Source: Nitrospira sp.
GTDB lineage: Bacteria; Nitrospirota; Nitrospiria; Nitrospirales; Nitrospiraceae
DNA: 8,869 bases
Reading direction: 5' to 3'
Assembly: GCA_024998705.1 (NCBI GenBank)
Contig: JACOEF010000331.1
Location: 1-8,869 of the forward strand
Shown here: piece after piece, positions 1-5,543 of the stretch
How positions within the stretch are numbered: the first letter of the stretch is position 1
How the letters are laid out: the number at the start of each line of letters is the position of its first letter
Notes under the pieces: model-generated
The model's input: only the letters and a program-made list of their open reading frames with translations
What the model was told of the DNA's origin: nothing
Database searches by the model: none
Position numbers and translations under genes: made by a program

Positions 1-522
1 ACGCTGCATGGCGCTCAGTCGGCCCCGGACCGTGCTGTCTACGACGGTGCTGCCCAGGCGGATGTGGAGGCCGGCGACATGTTCAGGTTCTGTATGGAAG
101 GTGACATCGACGTCGCGCTTCAAAAGATCGCGCAATCGGGTAGTGATTCGCTCCTGCTCGGTCACAGGCAAGGCATGCGCGGAAGACACGAGGACCTGTT
201 GCGTCCCCTTGGATTCATCCACGAGCTTGGCGAAGGCCTCGGCGATGTCCGGCAGGAAACTGACTCGATTTTTCCGCACCAATTGATCGAGGAATCTTTT
301 TCCGACCGGTGGGCACCCCAATCGAGTGGCCAGTTCAATCAGCACACCCAGTTTGGTGTCTTCCGGGAACACAGGAGAGGCGATGGCGTGGCGCAACGCA
401 GCAGACTGCGTAAAGGCCTCTCCGAGCCCGTGCAACGCCGCGCGGGCGGGCTCGATGCTGGGTGTATCAAGAAGTTCGAACAGAGCTTTTGCGTATCGAC
501 GTGCGACGGCTGTCTTAATCAC
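1..522 (-). CDS. atpH: F1Fo ATP synthase delta subunit AtpH (3' end cut by window edge)
   Basis: This encodes the delta subunit of F1, which links the catalytic alpha3beta3 head to the peripheral stalk (b subunits) of the membrane ATP synthase. I translated 174 codons by hand with no stop before the edge. The usual length is about 177-180 residues, so only a few residues are missing. The N-terminus carries the family hallmark ARRYAKALFEL (residues 7-17). The C-terminus has GLHIRLGSTVVDSTVRGRL (151-169), matching the conserved 'G...I..G..V.D.S..GRL' ending. The start is GTG at 522: an in-frame TAG lies three codons upstream (529-531) and only ATT separates it from a possible start. The Shine-Dalgarno sequence is weak (GGAT about 8 nt upstream). 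A strong promoter lies about 80-110 bp upstream. The gene in front is mnmA, not atpF, so the usual atpBEF block is not joined to it. AtpA would be expected next, outside the window. Confidence 0.95.
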   Translation of the reverse strand, partial: MIKTAVARRYAKALFELLDTPSIEPARAALHGLGEAFTQSAALRHAIASPVFPEDTKLGVLIELATRLGCPPVGKRFLDQLVRKNRVSFLPDIAEAFAKLVDESKGTQQVLVSSAHALPVTEQERITTRLRDLLKRDVDVTFHTEPEHVAGLHIRLGSTVVDSTVRGRLSAMQR

Positions 523-775
523 AATGGACTATCCGCTACGGTTAACCGTGTTTTGATAAAACGGGAAGCTTGCGTGCGGTGGGCACGACAAAAAGCGCGC
601 CAAGTTAGCATTCAATAGCGGGTACTGTCAAGAAGGGATGCATGAGATCGGAGGGTGAGAAGGATGGGGATAGGGCCCAGAACCGCTCCAGTCCTGCCCG
701 ACGTACGACACCGTTCAGTGCATCGGTCGTCTTGATCAGCGAAGGGCTGAAAGGAAACCAGACAAGGCCCACTGC
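523..775 (-). other. Intergenic region between mnmA and atpH
   Basis: This 253-bp stretch has no supported gene on either strand. It holds the atpH promoter at 602-631. Near 548-567 a short bulged inverted repeat (CCGT...ACGG around a T/A-rich core) falls in the atpH leader, but it has no U-run. No convincing rho-independent terminator follows mnmA, so mnmA transcripts may read through or end by another mechanism. Confidence 0.6.
602..631 (-). promoter_or_regulatory. Sigma70-type promoter for atpH
   Basis: On the minus strand a perfect -35 box TTGACA (626-631) is followed by an 18-nt spacer and the -10 box TAACTT (602-607), which keeps the key T1, A2 and T6. The spacer ends in TGC, giving a TGn extended -10. 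Transcription would start near 595, leaving a leader of about 73 nt before the GTG of atpH. This is the clearest promoter in the window and implies that atpH begins a new transcription unit. Identified by eye; the start site is inferred. Confidence 0.7.
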
Positions 776-1858
776 CTAGGGGCGTTGAATGATACCGCCG
801 CCGAGCACACGGTCACCATCATAAAACACGGCGGACTGTCCAGGACTGAGAGCGCGCTGTGGCTGATGAAATCGGACCTGGAGCGTGCCACTTTCAGACG
901 GCAGAAGTGTGGCAAGACTGGATGGAGTGGCGTAGCGAATCTTCACTTCCGCCTCAACCGGCTGTCGGCCGATGGCGTGATCAAAAAGACTCAGATCGCT
1001 GACCTGACAATCCGACTGCACCAATTGATCTTCCGCGCACAATACCACCTGACCTGACTCAGGCACGACCTTCTGCACATACAACCGCTGCCCCACAGCA
1101 ACACCCAGACCTCGACGTTGACCCGGGGTATAGAACGCGATGCCTTCGTGCCGGCCCAGGACCTCGCCGTCCACACCCACAAAGTCTCCGGCCTTCTTCG
1201 CCTCCGGCATTTCCCGCTCGATGAATGTGCGGTAGTCACCATGACTCACGAAGCAGATCTCTTGGCTTTCCTTGAGCTCCTCCACGGGCAATCCCAGTGA
1301 CTCGGCCTCTTGCCACACGTCCCGCTTCTGCATGTGGCCGACCGGAAAGAGCAGCTGCGGCAGCCAGGCAGGATTGATCCGATAGAGAAAATAACTTTGG
1401 TCCTTGCGCGCGTCGAGGGCCCGGTGTAGCGACCACTGCCCATCGCTCTGCTGCACGCGGGCATAGTGTCCCGTTGCCACATAGTCCATGCCTCGCTCTC
1501 GCGCTAAGGCATACAGGGAACGCAATTTCACCCGCTCATTGCACCGCACACAGGGATTGGGCGTGGTGCCGGAGGCATAGCCGGCGACAAAGTCATCGAT
1601 CACGCCCTGCTGAAAGACTTCGCGACGATCGACTACCTCATAAGGAATACGTAGACGCTGCGCGACATACCTCGCGATACCGATCTTGCAGCATCCCCGC
1701 TCTTCCCAACGCTTGGATGCGGCGACCTGGTCATCCTCATGCTCCCATACCTGGAGCGTGACGCCATGGACCTCGTACCCCTGCTGCACGAGCAGAGAGG
1801 CAGCGACGGAGCTATCCACTCCGCCGCTCATCCCGAGCAATACGGTCTGACCTGTCAT
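776..1858 (-). CDS. mnmA: tRNA-specific 2-thiouridylase MnmA
   Basis: MnmA replaces the 2-oxygen of the wobble uridine (U34) with sulfur in tRNA-Lys, -Glu and -Gln. It activates the base with ATP and takes sulfur from a persulfide carrier in the cytoplasm. The 360-residue protein is the normal family size. The PP-loop SGGVDSS (11-17) binds ATP. The catalytic Cys103 sits in the NPC motif (TTPNPCVRCN, 98-107), and the second catalytic Cys202 sits in SQEICF (198-203). TGHYAR (129-134) and the C-terminal beta-barrel region (from about 240) are also typical. ATG at 1858 places the PP-loop at the usual distance. No good Shine-Dalgarno sequence is visible in front, and the preceding bactofilin ends only 32 bp away, so translational coupling is possible. 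MnmE and MnmG, encoded upstream on the same strand, modify C5 of the same U34. Confidence 0.97.
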   Translation of the reverse strand: MTGQTVLLGMSGGVDSSVAASLLVQQGYEVHGVTLQVWEHEDDQVAASKRWEERGCCKIGIARYVAQRLRIPYEVVDRREVFQQGVIDDFVAGYASGTTPNPCVRCNERVKLRSLYALARERGMDYVATGHYARVQQSDGQWSLHRALDARKDQSYFLYRINPAWLPQLLFPVGHMQKRDVWQEAESLGLPVEELKESQEICFVSHGDYRTFIEREMPEAKKAGDFVGVDGEVLGRHEGIAFYTPGQRRGLGVAVGQRLYVQKVVPESGQVVLCAEDQLVQSDCQVSDLSLFDHAIGRQPVEAEVKIRYATPSSLATLLPSESGTLQVRFHQPQRALSPGQSAVFYDGDRVLGGGIIQRP

Positions 1859-1890
1859 AGATGATACCGGAGAACCACTGGGCCGAGTAC

Positions 1891-2346
1891 TTAGGGCTCT
1901 TGCGTTTTGACTTTGCCGCGATGGGCTACGAGGTCGCGCACGCCGGGATCCTGCGGAGCACCGAATTCAGAGGACTCGTCCTCTGTCCACTTTTCAGCGC
2001 CCATATTACTCATGCCGTGAAAATGCGCACCTTCCTCGATCATGATCGCCGGGCTCTGAATATCTCCGATGAGAATCCCGGGCTTCTGAATCTCCACCTT
2101 CTGAAGCGCAGTGACCGATCCCTTCACGCGCCCGCTGATCGAAACGGACCCGGCAGCAATCACGCCCTTGATGACTGCGCTTTCTCCGACGATCACCGCT
2201 CCGCCTGTATGCACTTCACCTTCGACACGGCCATAGATACGGACGGTCCCATCAAAGGTGACAATGCCCTTGAAGCTGGTGCCCTTGCCAAGGAAGGTAA
2301 ACTTATCGTCTTCCGCGACAGGCTGTTTTTTGGTCTCACCCCACAT
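1891..2346 (-). CDS. Bactofilin, second of a tandem pair
   Basis: Bactofilins polymerise without nucleotide into filaments built from a right-handed beta-helix and act as cytoskeletal scaffolds at the inner membrane. This 151-residue protein has the core at about 18-112, opening with GKGTSFKGIVTFDGTVRIYG (20-39), then EGEVHTGGAVIVGESAVIKG (42-61) and further short beta-repeats. The charged tail (113-151) looks disordered. I place the start at ATG 2346 because a strong AGGAGG lies 6 nt upstream. An in-frame ATG at 2352 directly abuts that AGGAGG, and an in-frame GTG at 2364 lies upstream of it, so neither is likely. The resulting N-terminus MWGETKKQ resembles the short hydrophobic-plus-lysine membrane-targeting sequence known at bactofilin N-termini. 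It is a divergent paralogue of the bactofilin at 2476-2964, 129 bp upstream, and mnmA follows 32 bp downstream. Its specific role is unknown. Confidence 0.92.
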   Translation of the reverse strand: MWGETKKQPVAEDDKFTFLGKGTSFKGIVTFDGTVRIYGRVEGEVHTGGAVIVGESAVIKGVIAAGSVSISGRVKGSVTALQKVEIQKPGILIGDIQSPAIMIEEGAHFHGMSNMGAEKWTEDESSEFGAPQDPGVRDLVAHRGKVKTQEP

Positions 2347-2352
2347 CGGCAT

Positions 2353-2358
2353 CCTCCT
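2353..2358 (-). promoter_or_regulatory. Ribosome binding site fixing the second bactofilin start
   Basis: AGGAGG on the minus strand, 6 nt before ATG 2346. It directly abuts the in-frame ATG at 2352, so it selects the later start. Confidence 0.75.
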
Positions 2359-2451
2359 TCGCACACCCCAGAACTGCTCACGGTCGGGGCGCAGGCTGAA
2401 TGAAACCTTGCTGTGCCCACCTCTGGCTTACAAGGCACGTCACAATCTGTC

Positions 2452-2468
2452 CAACGAATTCGTCGTTG
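2452..2468 (-). repeat. Small hairpin after the first bactofilin
   Basis: On the minus strand, CAACGA CGAAT TCGTTG forms a perfect 6-bp stem with a 5-nt loop, beginning 7 nt after the stop codon of the first bactofilin. No U-run follows, so it is not a standard intrinsic terminator. It could influence mRNA stability between the two bactofilin genes, but may be chance. Confidence 0.35.
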
Positions 2469-2475
2469 AGCCGAG

Positions 2476-2964
2476 TTATCCGTTGACCAGCTTGACACCC
2501 TGTCCTCGCGTGGCCCCCTGCCCCTGCGGCTCGCGCGTCCCCGACTGGCTCATTTCCAATGTGCCGTTGAAAACCACCCCTTCTTCCATCGCGAGCAACG
2601 GCGCCTTCACGCCGGCATTCACCACGGCAGGTGCGCGCAACTTGACCTTCTCCCGCGCACTGATGTCACCGGTGATCTTCCCCTTGCACACCACGGTACC
2701 GGCCGTAATCTTGGCGGTCAGGACCGCATCCTCTCCGACCAGCAAGACGCCCTCCGTATGAATTTCTCCATCCAGATTGCCATCGATTCGCACAGTGCCG
2801 TTATAGGAAATGACGCCCTTGAAGCTGACGCCTTTCCCGACAAAGGCATTGATCTCTTCGTTCCCTTCACGCGGTGCCGTGGATTCCAGATTTTCCATTT
2901 CAGTTCCCTCACTTTGTCCGGCCTGACGCTTCCCTTCTGGCTTGTCCTTACTAATCCATGCCAT
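2476..2964 (-). CDS. Bactofilin, first of a tandem pair, directly after parB
   Basis: A bactofilin-family (DUF583) beta-helix cytoskeletal protein of 162 residues. A variable N-terminal tail (1-40) leads into the core: FVGKGVSFKGVISYNGTVRI (41-60), DGNLDGEIHTEGVLLVGEDA (61-80), and repeats to about 136. It ends in a Gly/Gln/Arg-rich tail. The start is ATG 2964, because GGAGGT lies 8 nt upstream; an in-frame GTG at 3021 has no such support. A second ATG at 2898 (Met23) also has a GAGGG 8 nt upstream, so a shorter form is possible. The N-terminus MAWISKDK has the hydrophobic/lysine character of a bactofilin membrane-targeting sequence. It sits 147 bp after parB. In Myxococcus, bactofilins scaffold ParABS components, so a role in origin segregation or positioning is a reasonable inference but is not shown by sequence. 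Confidence 0.92.
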   Translation of the reverse strand: MAWISKDKPEGKRQAGQSEGTEMENLESTAPREGNEEINAFVGKGVSFKGVISYNGTVRIDGNLDGEIHTEGVLLVGEDAVLTAKITAGTVVCKGKITGDISAREKVKLRAPAVVNAGVKAPLLAMEEGVVFNGTLEMSQSGTREPQGQGATRGQGVKLVNG

Positions 2965-2971
2965 TTCTTGC

Positions 2972-2977
2972 ACCTCC
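2972..2977 (-). promoter_or_regulatory. Ribosome binding site fixing the first bactofilin start
   Basis: GGAGGT on the minus strand, 8 nt before ATG 2964. It supports this start over the in-frame GTG at 3021, for which I see no comparable site. Confidence 0.7.
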
Positions 2978-3001
2978 CACAAATGACAACAACTTACCCC
3001 C

Positions 3002-3014
3002 CGACCGGAGGTCG
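3002..3014 (-). repeat. Short hairpin in the leader of the first bactofilin
   Basis: CGACC TCC GGTCG on the minus strand: a perfect 5-bp GC-rich stem with a 3-nt loop, followed by G's and not by T's, so it is not a terminator. It lies between parB and the bactofilin ribosome binding site. Function unknown; it may be chance. Confidence 0.3.
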
Positions 3015-3064
3015 TGCGCACTACCGTCGACTGACTTCACTCCCTGTTCGCAAATTCTGAGGGC

Positions 3065-3080
3065 ATTCTACTCCGGTCAA
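3065..3080 (-). promoter_or_regulatory. Possible weak promoter elements before the first bactofilin
   Basis: On the minus strand TTGACC (3075-3080, -35-like) and TAGAAT (3065-3070, -10-like, 5 of 6 to consensus) both occur just after parB. They are only 4 nt apart, so they cannot pair with each other. TAGAAT has at best AGATTT at the 17-nt distance, and TTGACC has only GAATTT 17 nt downstream. An internal promoter for the bactofilins is therefore possible but weakly supported. Confidence 0.25.
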
Positions 3081-3111
3081 GTAGAGAAAATCTGCTCTGA
3101 AAATATGGCAG

Positions 3112-3963
3112 CTATCCATTGAGCAACCGCTCGACCACCCCGTCTAATTCTTCCGGCGAAAAATAATGAATCACGATCTTACCGCCCCGTCGCCCCTTCT
3201 GAACATCCACGCTGGTACCCAGACGTTTCTGCAGTCGCTCTTCAAGATCGGACCGCAATGGCACACGAACCGGACGCTTCCCCGGCTTTCTCGCCTCCGC
3301 ATGTTCCTGCACTAACCGCTCTGCTTCGCGGACGGACAGCTGCCCGCTCACAATCTGTGTGGCCAAACTGAGCTGAGCAGCCGGGGTCATCAGCCCGAGA
3401 ATCACTTTGGCATGGCCCGTGGACAACTGATCGGACTCGATCATGTGTTGTATCTCTGATGGCAGCGACATCAATCGCAACAGGTTCGCCACGGACGACC
3501 GGTCGCACGCCACCTTCTGAGCGATCGCCTCTTGGGTCAGCCCGAATTCATTCAGCATGCGTTGGTAGGCCCGAGCAGTCTCCATAGGATTCAGATCGTC
3601 GCGCTGGAGGTTTTCCACCAACGCCAACACCATCGATTCCTGATCGGACACATTTCGCACGAGAGCTGGAATCTTCTGCATTCCCGCTAACTTAGCAGCT
3701 CTCAGGCGACGTTCACCGGCGATCAACCCATAGATACCGTCACCTTTTCGTCGCACCAGAATCGGTTGCAGCAAGCCATTCTGCTTCAACGAGGCGGTCA
3801 GCTCGGCCAGTTCGACTTCTGAGAATTGCTGGCGTGGTTGAAAGCGGTTTGGAACAATCGCTTCGAGCCGCAATTCCTGCACGTCACCACGCTCCGGCTC
3901 CGCCGTTGTCCGGCCGGTCGGCAGCAGTGCGTCGAGACCTCTACCGAGGGCTTTTTTCTCCAT
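3112..3963 (-). CDS. parB: Chromosome partitioning protein ParB (Spo0J family)
   Basis: ParB is a CTP-dependent DNA clamp that loads at parS and spreads, forming the centromere complex that ParA moves. The 283-residue protein shows the normal order: N-terminal ParA-stimulating segment with LGRGLDALLP (6-15); the CTP-binding ParB/Srx domain (about 30-125) with the conserved GERRLRAAKLAG (83-94) and ENLQRDDLNPMETA (117-130); a helix-turn-helix parS reader (about 142-165, LTQEAIAQKVACDRSSVANL); and a C-terminal dimerisation domain (about 235-283). I start at ATG 3963, with AAGGAG 10 nt upstream. An in-frame TTG at 3972 lies only 1-2 nt from that site. The start lies inside parA, with a 23-bp overlap, so the two are probably co-translated. 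Two parS matches lie upstream, at 4761 and 5431. Confidence 0.97.
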   Translation of the reverse strand: MEKKALGRGLDALLPTGRTTAEPERGDVQELRLEAIVPNRFQPRQQFSEVELAELTASLKQNGLLQPILVRRKGDGIYGLIAGERRLRAAKLAGMQKIPALVRNVSDQESMVLALVENLQRDDLNPMETARAYQRMLNEFGLTQEAIAQKVACDRSSVANLLRLMSLPSEIQHMIESDQLSTGHAKVILGLMTPAAQLSLATQIVSGQLSVREAERLVQEHAEARKPGKRPVRVPLRSDLEERLQKRLGTSVDVQKGRRGGKIVIHYFSPEELDGVVERLLNG

Positions 3964-4717
3964 GGACGACAAACTCCTTGGCTAGGGATAGATATGCTTG
4001 GGCACCGGCTGATTCCATGTTGTACAACAAGGCCGGACGACCGTAGCTCGGCGCCTCGGCCCACGTCACATTGCGCGGAATCATCGTCTGATATACGCTC
4101 TCCCCGAAATGCCCACGGATCTGCTCGACGACCTGGCGAGCAAGCGAGTTACGCGCATCGTACATCGTGAGCACAATACCCTCGATTTCCAGTCCTGGAT
4201 TGAGAGACTGCCGAAGGCGTTGAATACTCTCCATCAGTCGACCCAGACCTTCCATCGCATAGTATTCGCATTGCACCGGAATCAGCACTGAATGGGCAGC
4301 GACCATCGCGTTGATGGTCAGAAGGCCGAGGGCGGGCGGGCAATCCAGCAGGATCGTGTCGTATCGGTCGGCCACCTCAGCCAAAGCCTCTTTGAGGCGC
4401 TGCTCCCTATCTTCCATATTCACCAGCTCCACCTCGGCACCGGCGAGATGGGAATTCGATGGGACAATCGACAACCCATTGACTCCAGTCTGCATGACCA
4501 GAGACTCAATACTGTCTTTACTAATCAACGCATTGTAGATCGTCTTCGTGAGCGCCATGGCGTCGACGCCAAGCCCGCTCGTTGCGTTTCCCTGCGGGTC
4601 AATATCGACAAGAAGAACCGATCCTCCCTCGATTGCCAACGCTGCGGCAAGATTCACGGAAGTGGTCGTTTTCCCCACTCCACCCTTTTGATTTGCGACA
4701 GCAATGATTCGAGCCAT
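3941..4717 (-). CDS. parA: Chromosome partitioning ATPase ParA (Soj)
   Basis: ParA is a deviant-Walker ATPase that, as an ATP dimer, binds the nucleoid non-specifically and is released by ParB. The resulting gradient moves parS-bound origins. The 258-residue length fits chromosomal Soj-type ParA, which lacks the extra N-terminal DNA-binding domain of many plasmid ParA proteins. Visible motifs are the deviant Walker A KGGVGKTTT (11-19, signature Lys11 and Lys16), Walker A' DIDPQGNATSGLG (38-50), and Walker B TILLDCPP (121-128, Asp125). PRNVTWAEAPSYGRPALLY (214-232) is also typical of Soj. The ATG at 4717 has AGGGGA 5 nt upstream. The gene is preceded by a parS match at 4761-4776 and overlaps parB by 23 bp. 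No convincing dedicated promoter was seen in the 64-bp gap to rsmG. Confidence 0.97.
   Translation of the reverse strand: MARIIAVANQKGGVGKTTTSVNLAAALAIEGGSVLLVDIDPQGNATSGLGVDAMALTKTIYNALISKDSIESLVMQTGVNGLSIVPSNSHLAGAEVELVNMEDREQRLKEALAEVADRYDTILLDCPPALGLLTINAMVAAHSVLIPVQCEYYAMEGLGRLMESIQRLRQSLNPGLEIEGIVLTMYDARNSLARQVVEQIRGHFGESVYQTMIPRNVTWAEAPSYGRPALLYNMESAGAQAYLSLAKEFVVHGEKSPR
3974..3979 (-). promoter_or_regulatory. Ribosome binding site of parB, inside parA
   Basis: AAGGAG on the minus strand, 10 nt before ATG 3963 and within the last codons of parA. It decides against the TTG start at 3972, which is too close. Confidence 0.6.
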
Positions 4718-4760
4718 GTAGTTCCCCTATCCACCAAAAACAAAGATATTTGCGTCTCAA

Positions 4761-4776
4761 TGTTCCACGTGTAACA
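4761..4776. other. parS site 2, in the rsmG-parA gap
   Basis: TGTTCCACGTGTAACA fits the parS consensus TGTTNCACGTGNAACA at every fixed position. Only the two N positions fail to pair (C and T), so the palindrome is imperfect by one pair. It lies 43 bp before the parA start, so bound ParB could both mark the origin region and affect parAB expression. Binding is inferred from consensus and from the adjacent parB. Confidence 0.85.
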
Positions 4777-4781
4777 CCACA

Positions 4782-5447
4782 TCACCCAATGGACTTTGCA
4801 AACACCGACAGCACTCGATGCCCGTACTTCGCAGGAAGCTCATACTCGACTTCCTCGACCAAAGCAAGGCCGGCAAGTCCAAACCTTGGCCCAACCCTTT
4901 CCGCACGGTACAAGACAAGCTTTCCGGCAGGCTTAAGCAGTGCCGAAAGCTCCACTCCGAGGTGATCCACCTTAAAGGCCCTCACCACAATGTAATCAAA
5001 CCGCCCCTGAACATGGATTCGATTGACGTAATCTTCCAATTTGGCCGTCGCCACAGTCACCTCCTGCAGGCCGAGAGATCCGACGACGTATCGCAGGAAC
5101 GCCCCCTTTTTCTCGCTCGGCCCAAGCAGCTCAACCGACAATTGAGGCCGTACAAATTTTATGGGAAATGCCGGAAATCCTGCCCCTGACCCGACATCAA
5201 GCAACTCACTTTTATCATTAATATCAATAACTTTCAGGCAAGCCACCGAATCAATAAAGTGCTTCACCAGAATCTCTCGGTCATCATCGATAGCCGTGAG
5301 ATTGATGGCCCTATTCCATTTCTTCAGCTCACTAAGATAGCGATAGAAATAGGCAACCGAAGAATCAGGGATAAAAAGAGAGAGATCCGCGGCAAAAGAC
5401 TGAAGAGATGTTGCGAATTGAACTTCGTCGTGTTCCACGTGGAACAC
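4782..5447 (-). CDS. rsmG: 16S rRNA m7G methyltransferase RsmG (GidB)
   Basis: RsmG methylates N7 of G527 (E. coli numbering) in 16S rRNA, using S-adenosylmethionine. The 221-residue protein is of normal size. It has WNRAINLT (44-51) and HFIDSV (63-68) before the SAM site LLDVGSGAGFPAFPIKF (82-98), and later VVRAF (154-158), equivalent to the family's 'SRAF' segment. The start is GTG 5447: an in-frame TAA lies immediately upstream, and the only other nearby start, GTG at residue 4, is in the same palindrome. No clear Shine-Dalgarno sequence is present. The first six codons (MFHVEH) are the parS palindrome itself. The 5' half of the gene is AT-richer (about 44% GC over 5161-5400) than its neighbours. 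It follows mnmG by 96 bp, the conserved gidA-gidB order. Confidence 0.96.
   Translation of the reverse strand: MFHVEHDEVQFATSLQSFAADLSLFIPDSSVAYFYRYLSELKKWNRAINLTAIDDDREILVKHFIDSVACLKVIDINDKSELLDVGSGAGFPAFPIKFVRPQLSVELLGPSEKKGAFLRYVVGSLGLQEVTVATAKLEDYVNRIHVQGRFDYIVVRAFKVDHLGVELSALLKPAGKLVLYRAERVGPRFGLAGLALVEEVEYELPAKYGHRVLSVFAKSIG
5430..5447. other. parS site 1, a perfect palindrome covering the rsmG start
   Basis: GTGTTCCACGTGGAACAC is an 18-bp perfect inverted repeat. The inner 16 bp (5431-5446) match the parS consensus TGTTNCACGTGNAACA with symmetric N positions. It contains both possible start codons of rsmG and encodes its first six residues. A ParB homologue with an intact helix-turn-helix is encoded about 1.5 kb away, so ParB binding is very likely. 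Confidence 0.92.
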
Positions 5448-5543
5448 TTACGCGAAAACAACCGGGGTGGTCAAGCAGGTTCTTCCATGAAACTGGGTGC
5501 GCGGGCTAGAGAACATCAATTTCGACAATCCTGCATAACAGCC

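Noticed and set aside
64..618. Plus-strand open frame of 184 codons at the left edge
   Set aside because: It is antisense to atpH, which is recognisable at both ends by family hallmarks.
1861..2403. Plus-strand open frame of 180 codons
   Set aside because: It is antisense to the second bactofilin, whose repeats and ribosome site are clear; the plus-strand translation has no recognisable features.
2452..2468. Intrinsic terminator between the two bactofilins
   Set aside because: The stem is only 6 bp, AT/GC mixed, and no T-run follows on the minus strand.
4718..4781. Dedicated parA promoter
   Set aside because: The best hexamer pairs in the gap matched the consensus poorly (about 2 of 6 and 3 of 6), so I do not call one.
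5200..5235. AT-rich stretch as an oriC unwinding element
   Set aside because: It codes for ordinary RsmG residues just before the SAM motif, and I found no convincing DnaA boxes nearby. CTATCCACC near 4727 differs at two positions from the DnaA box.
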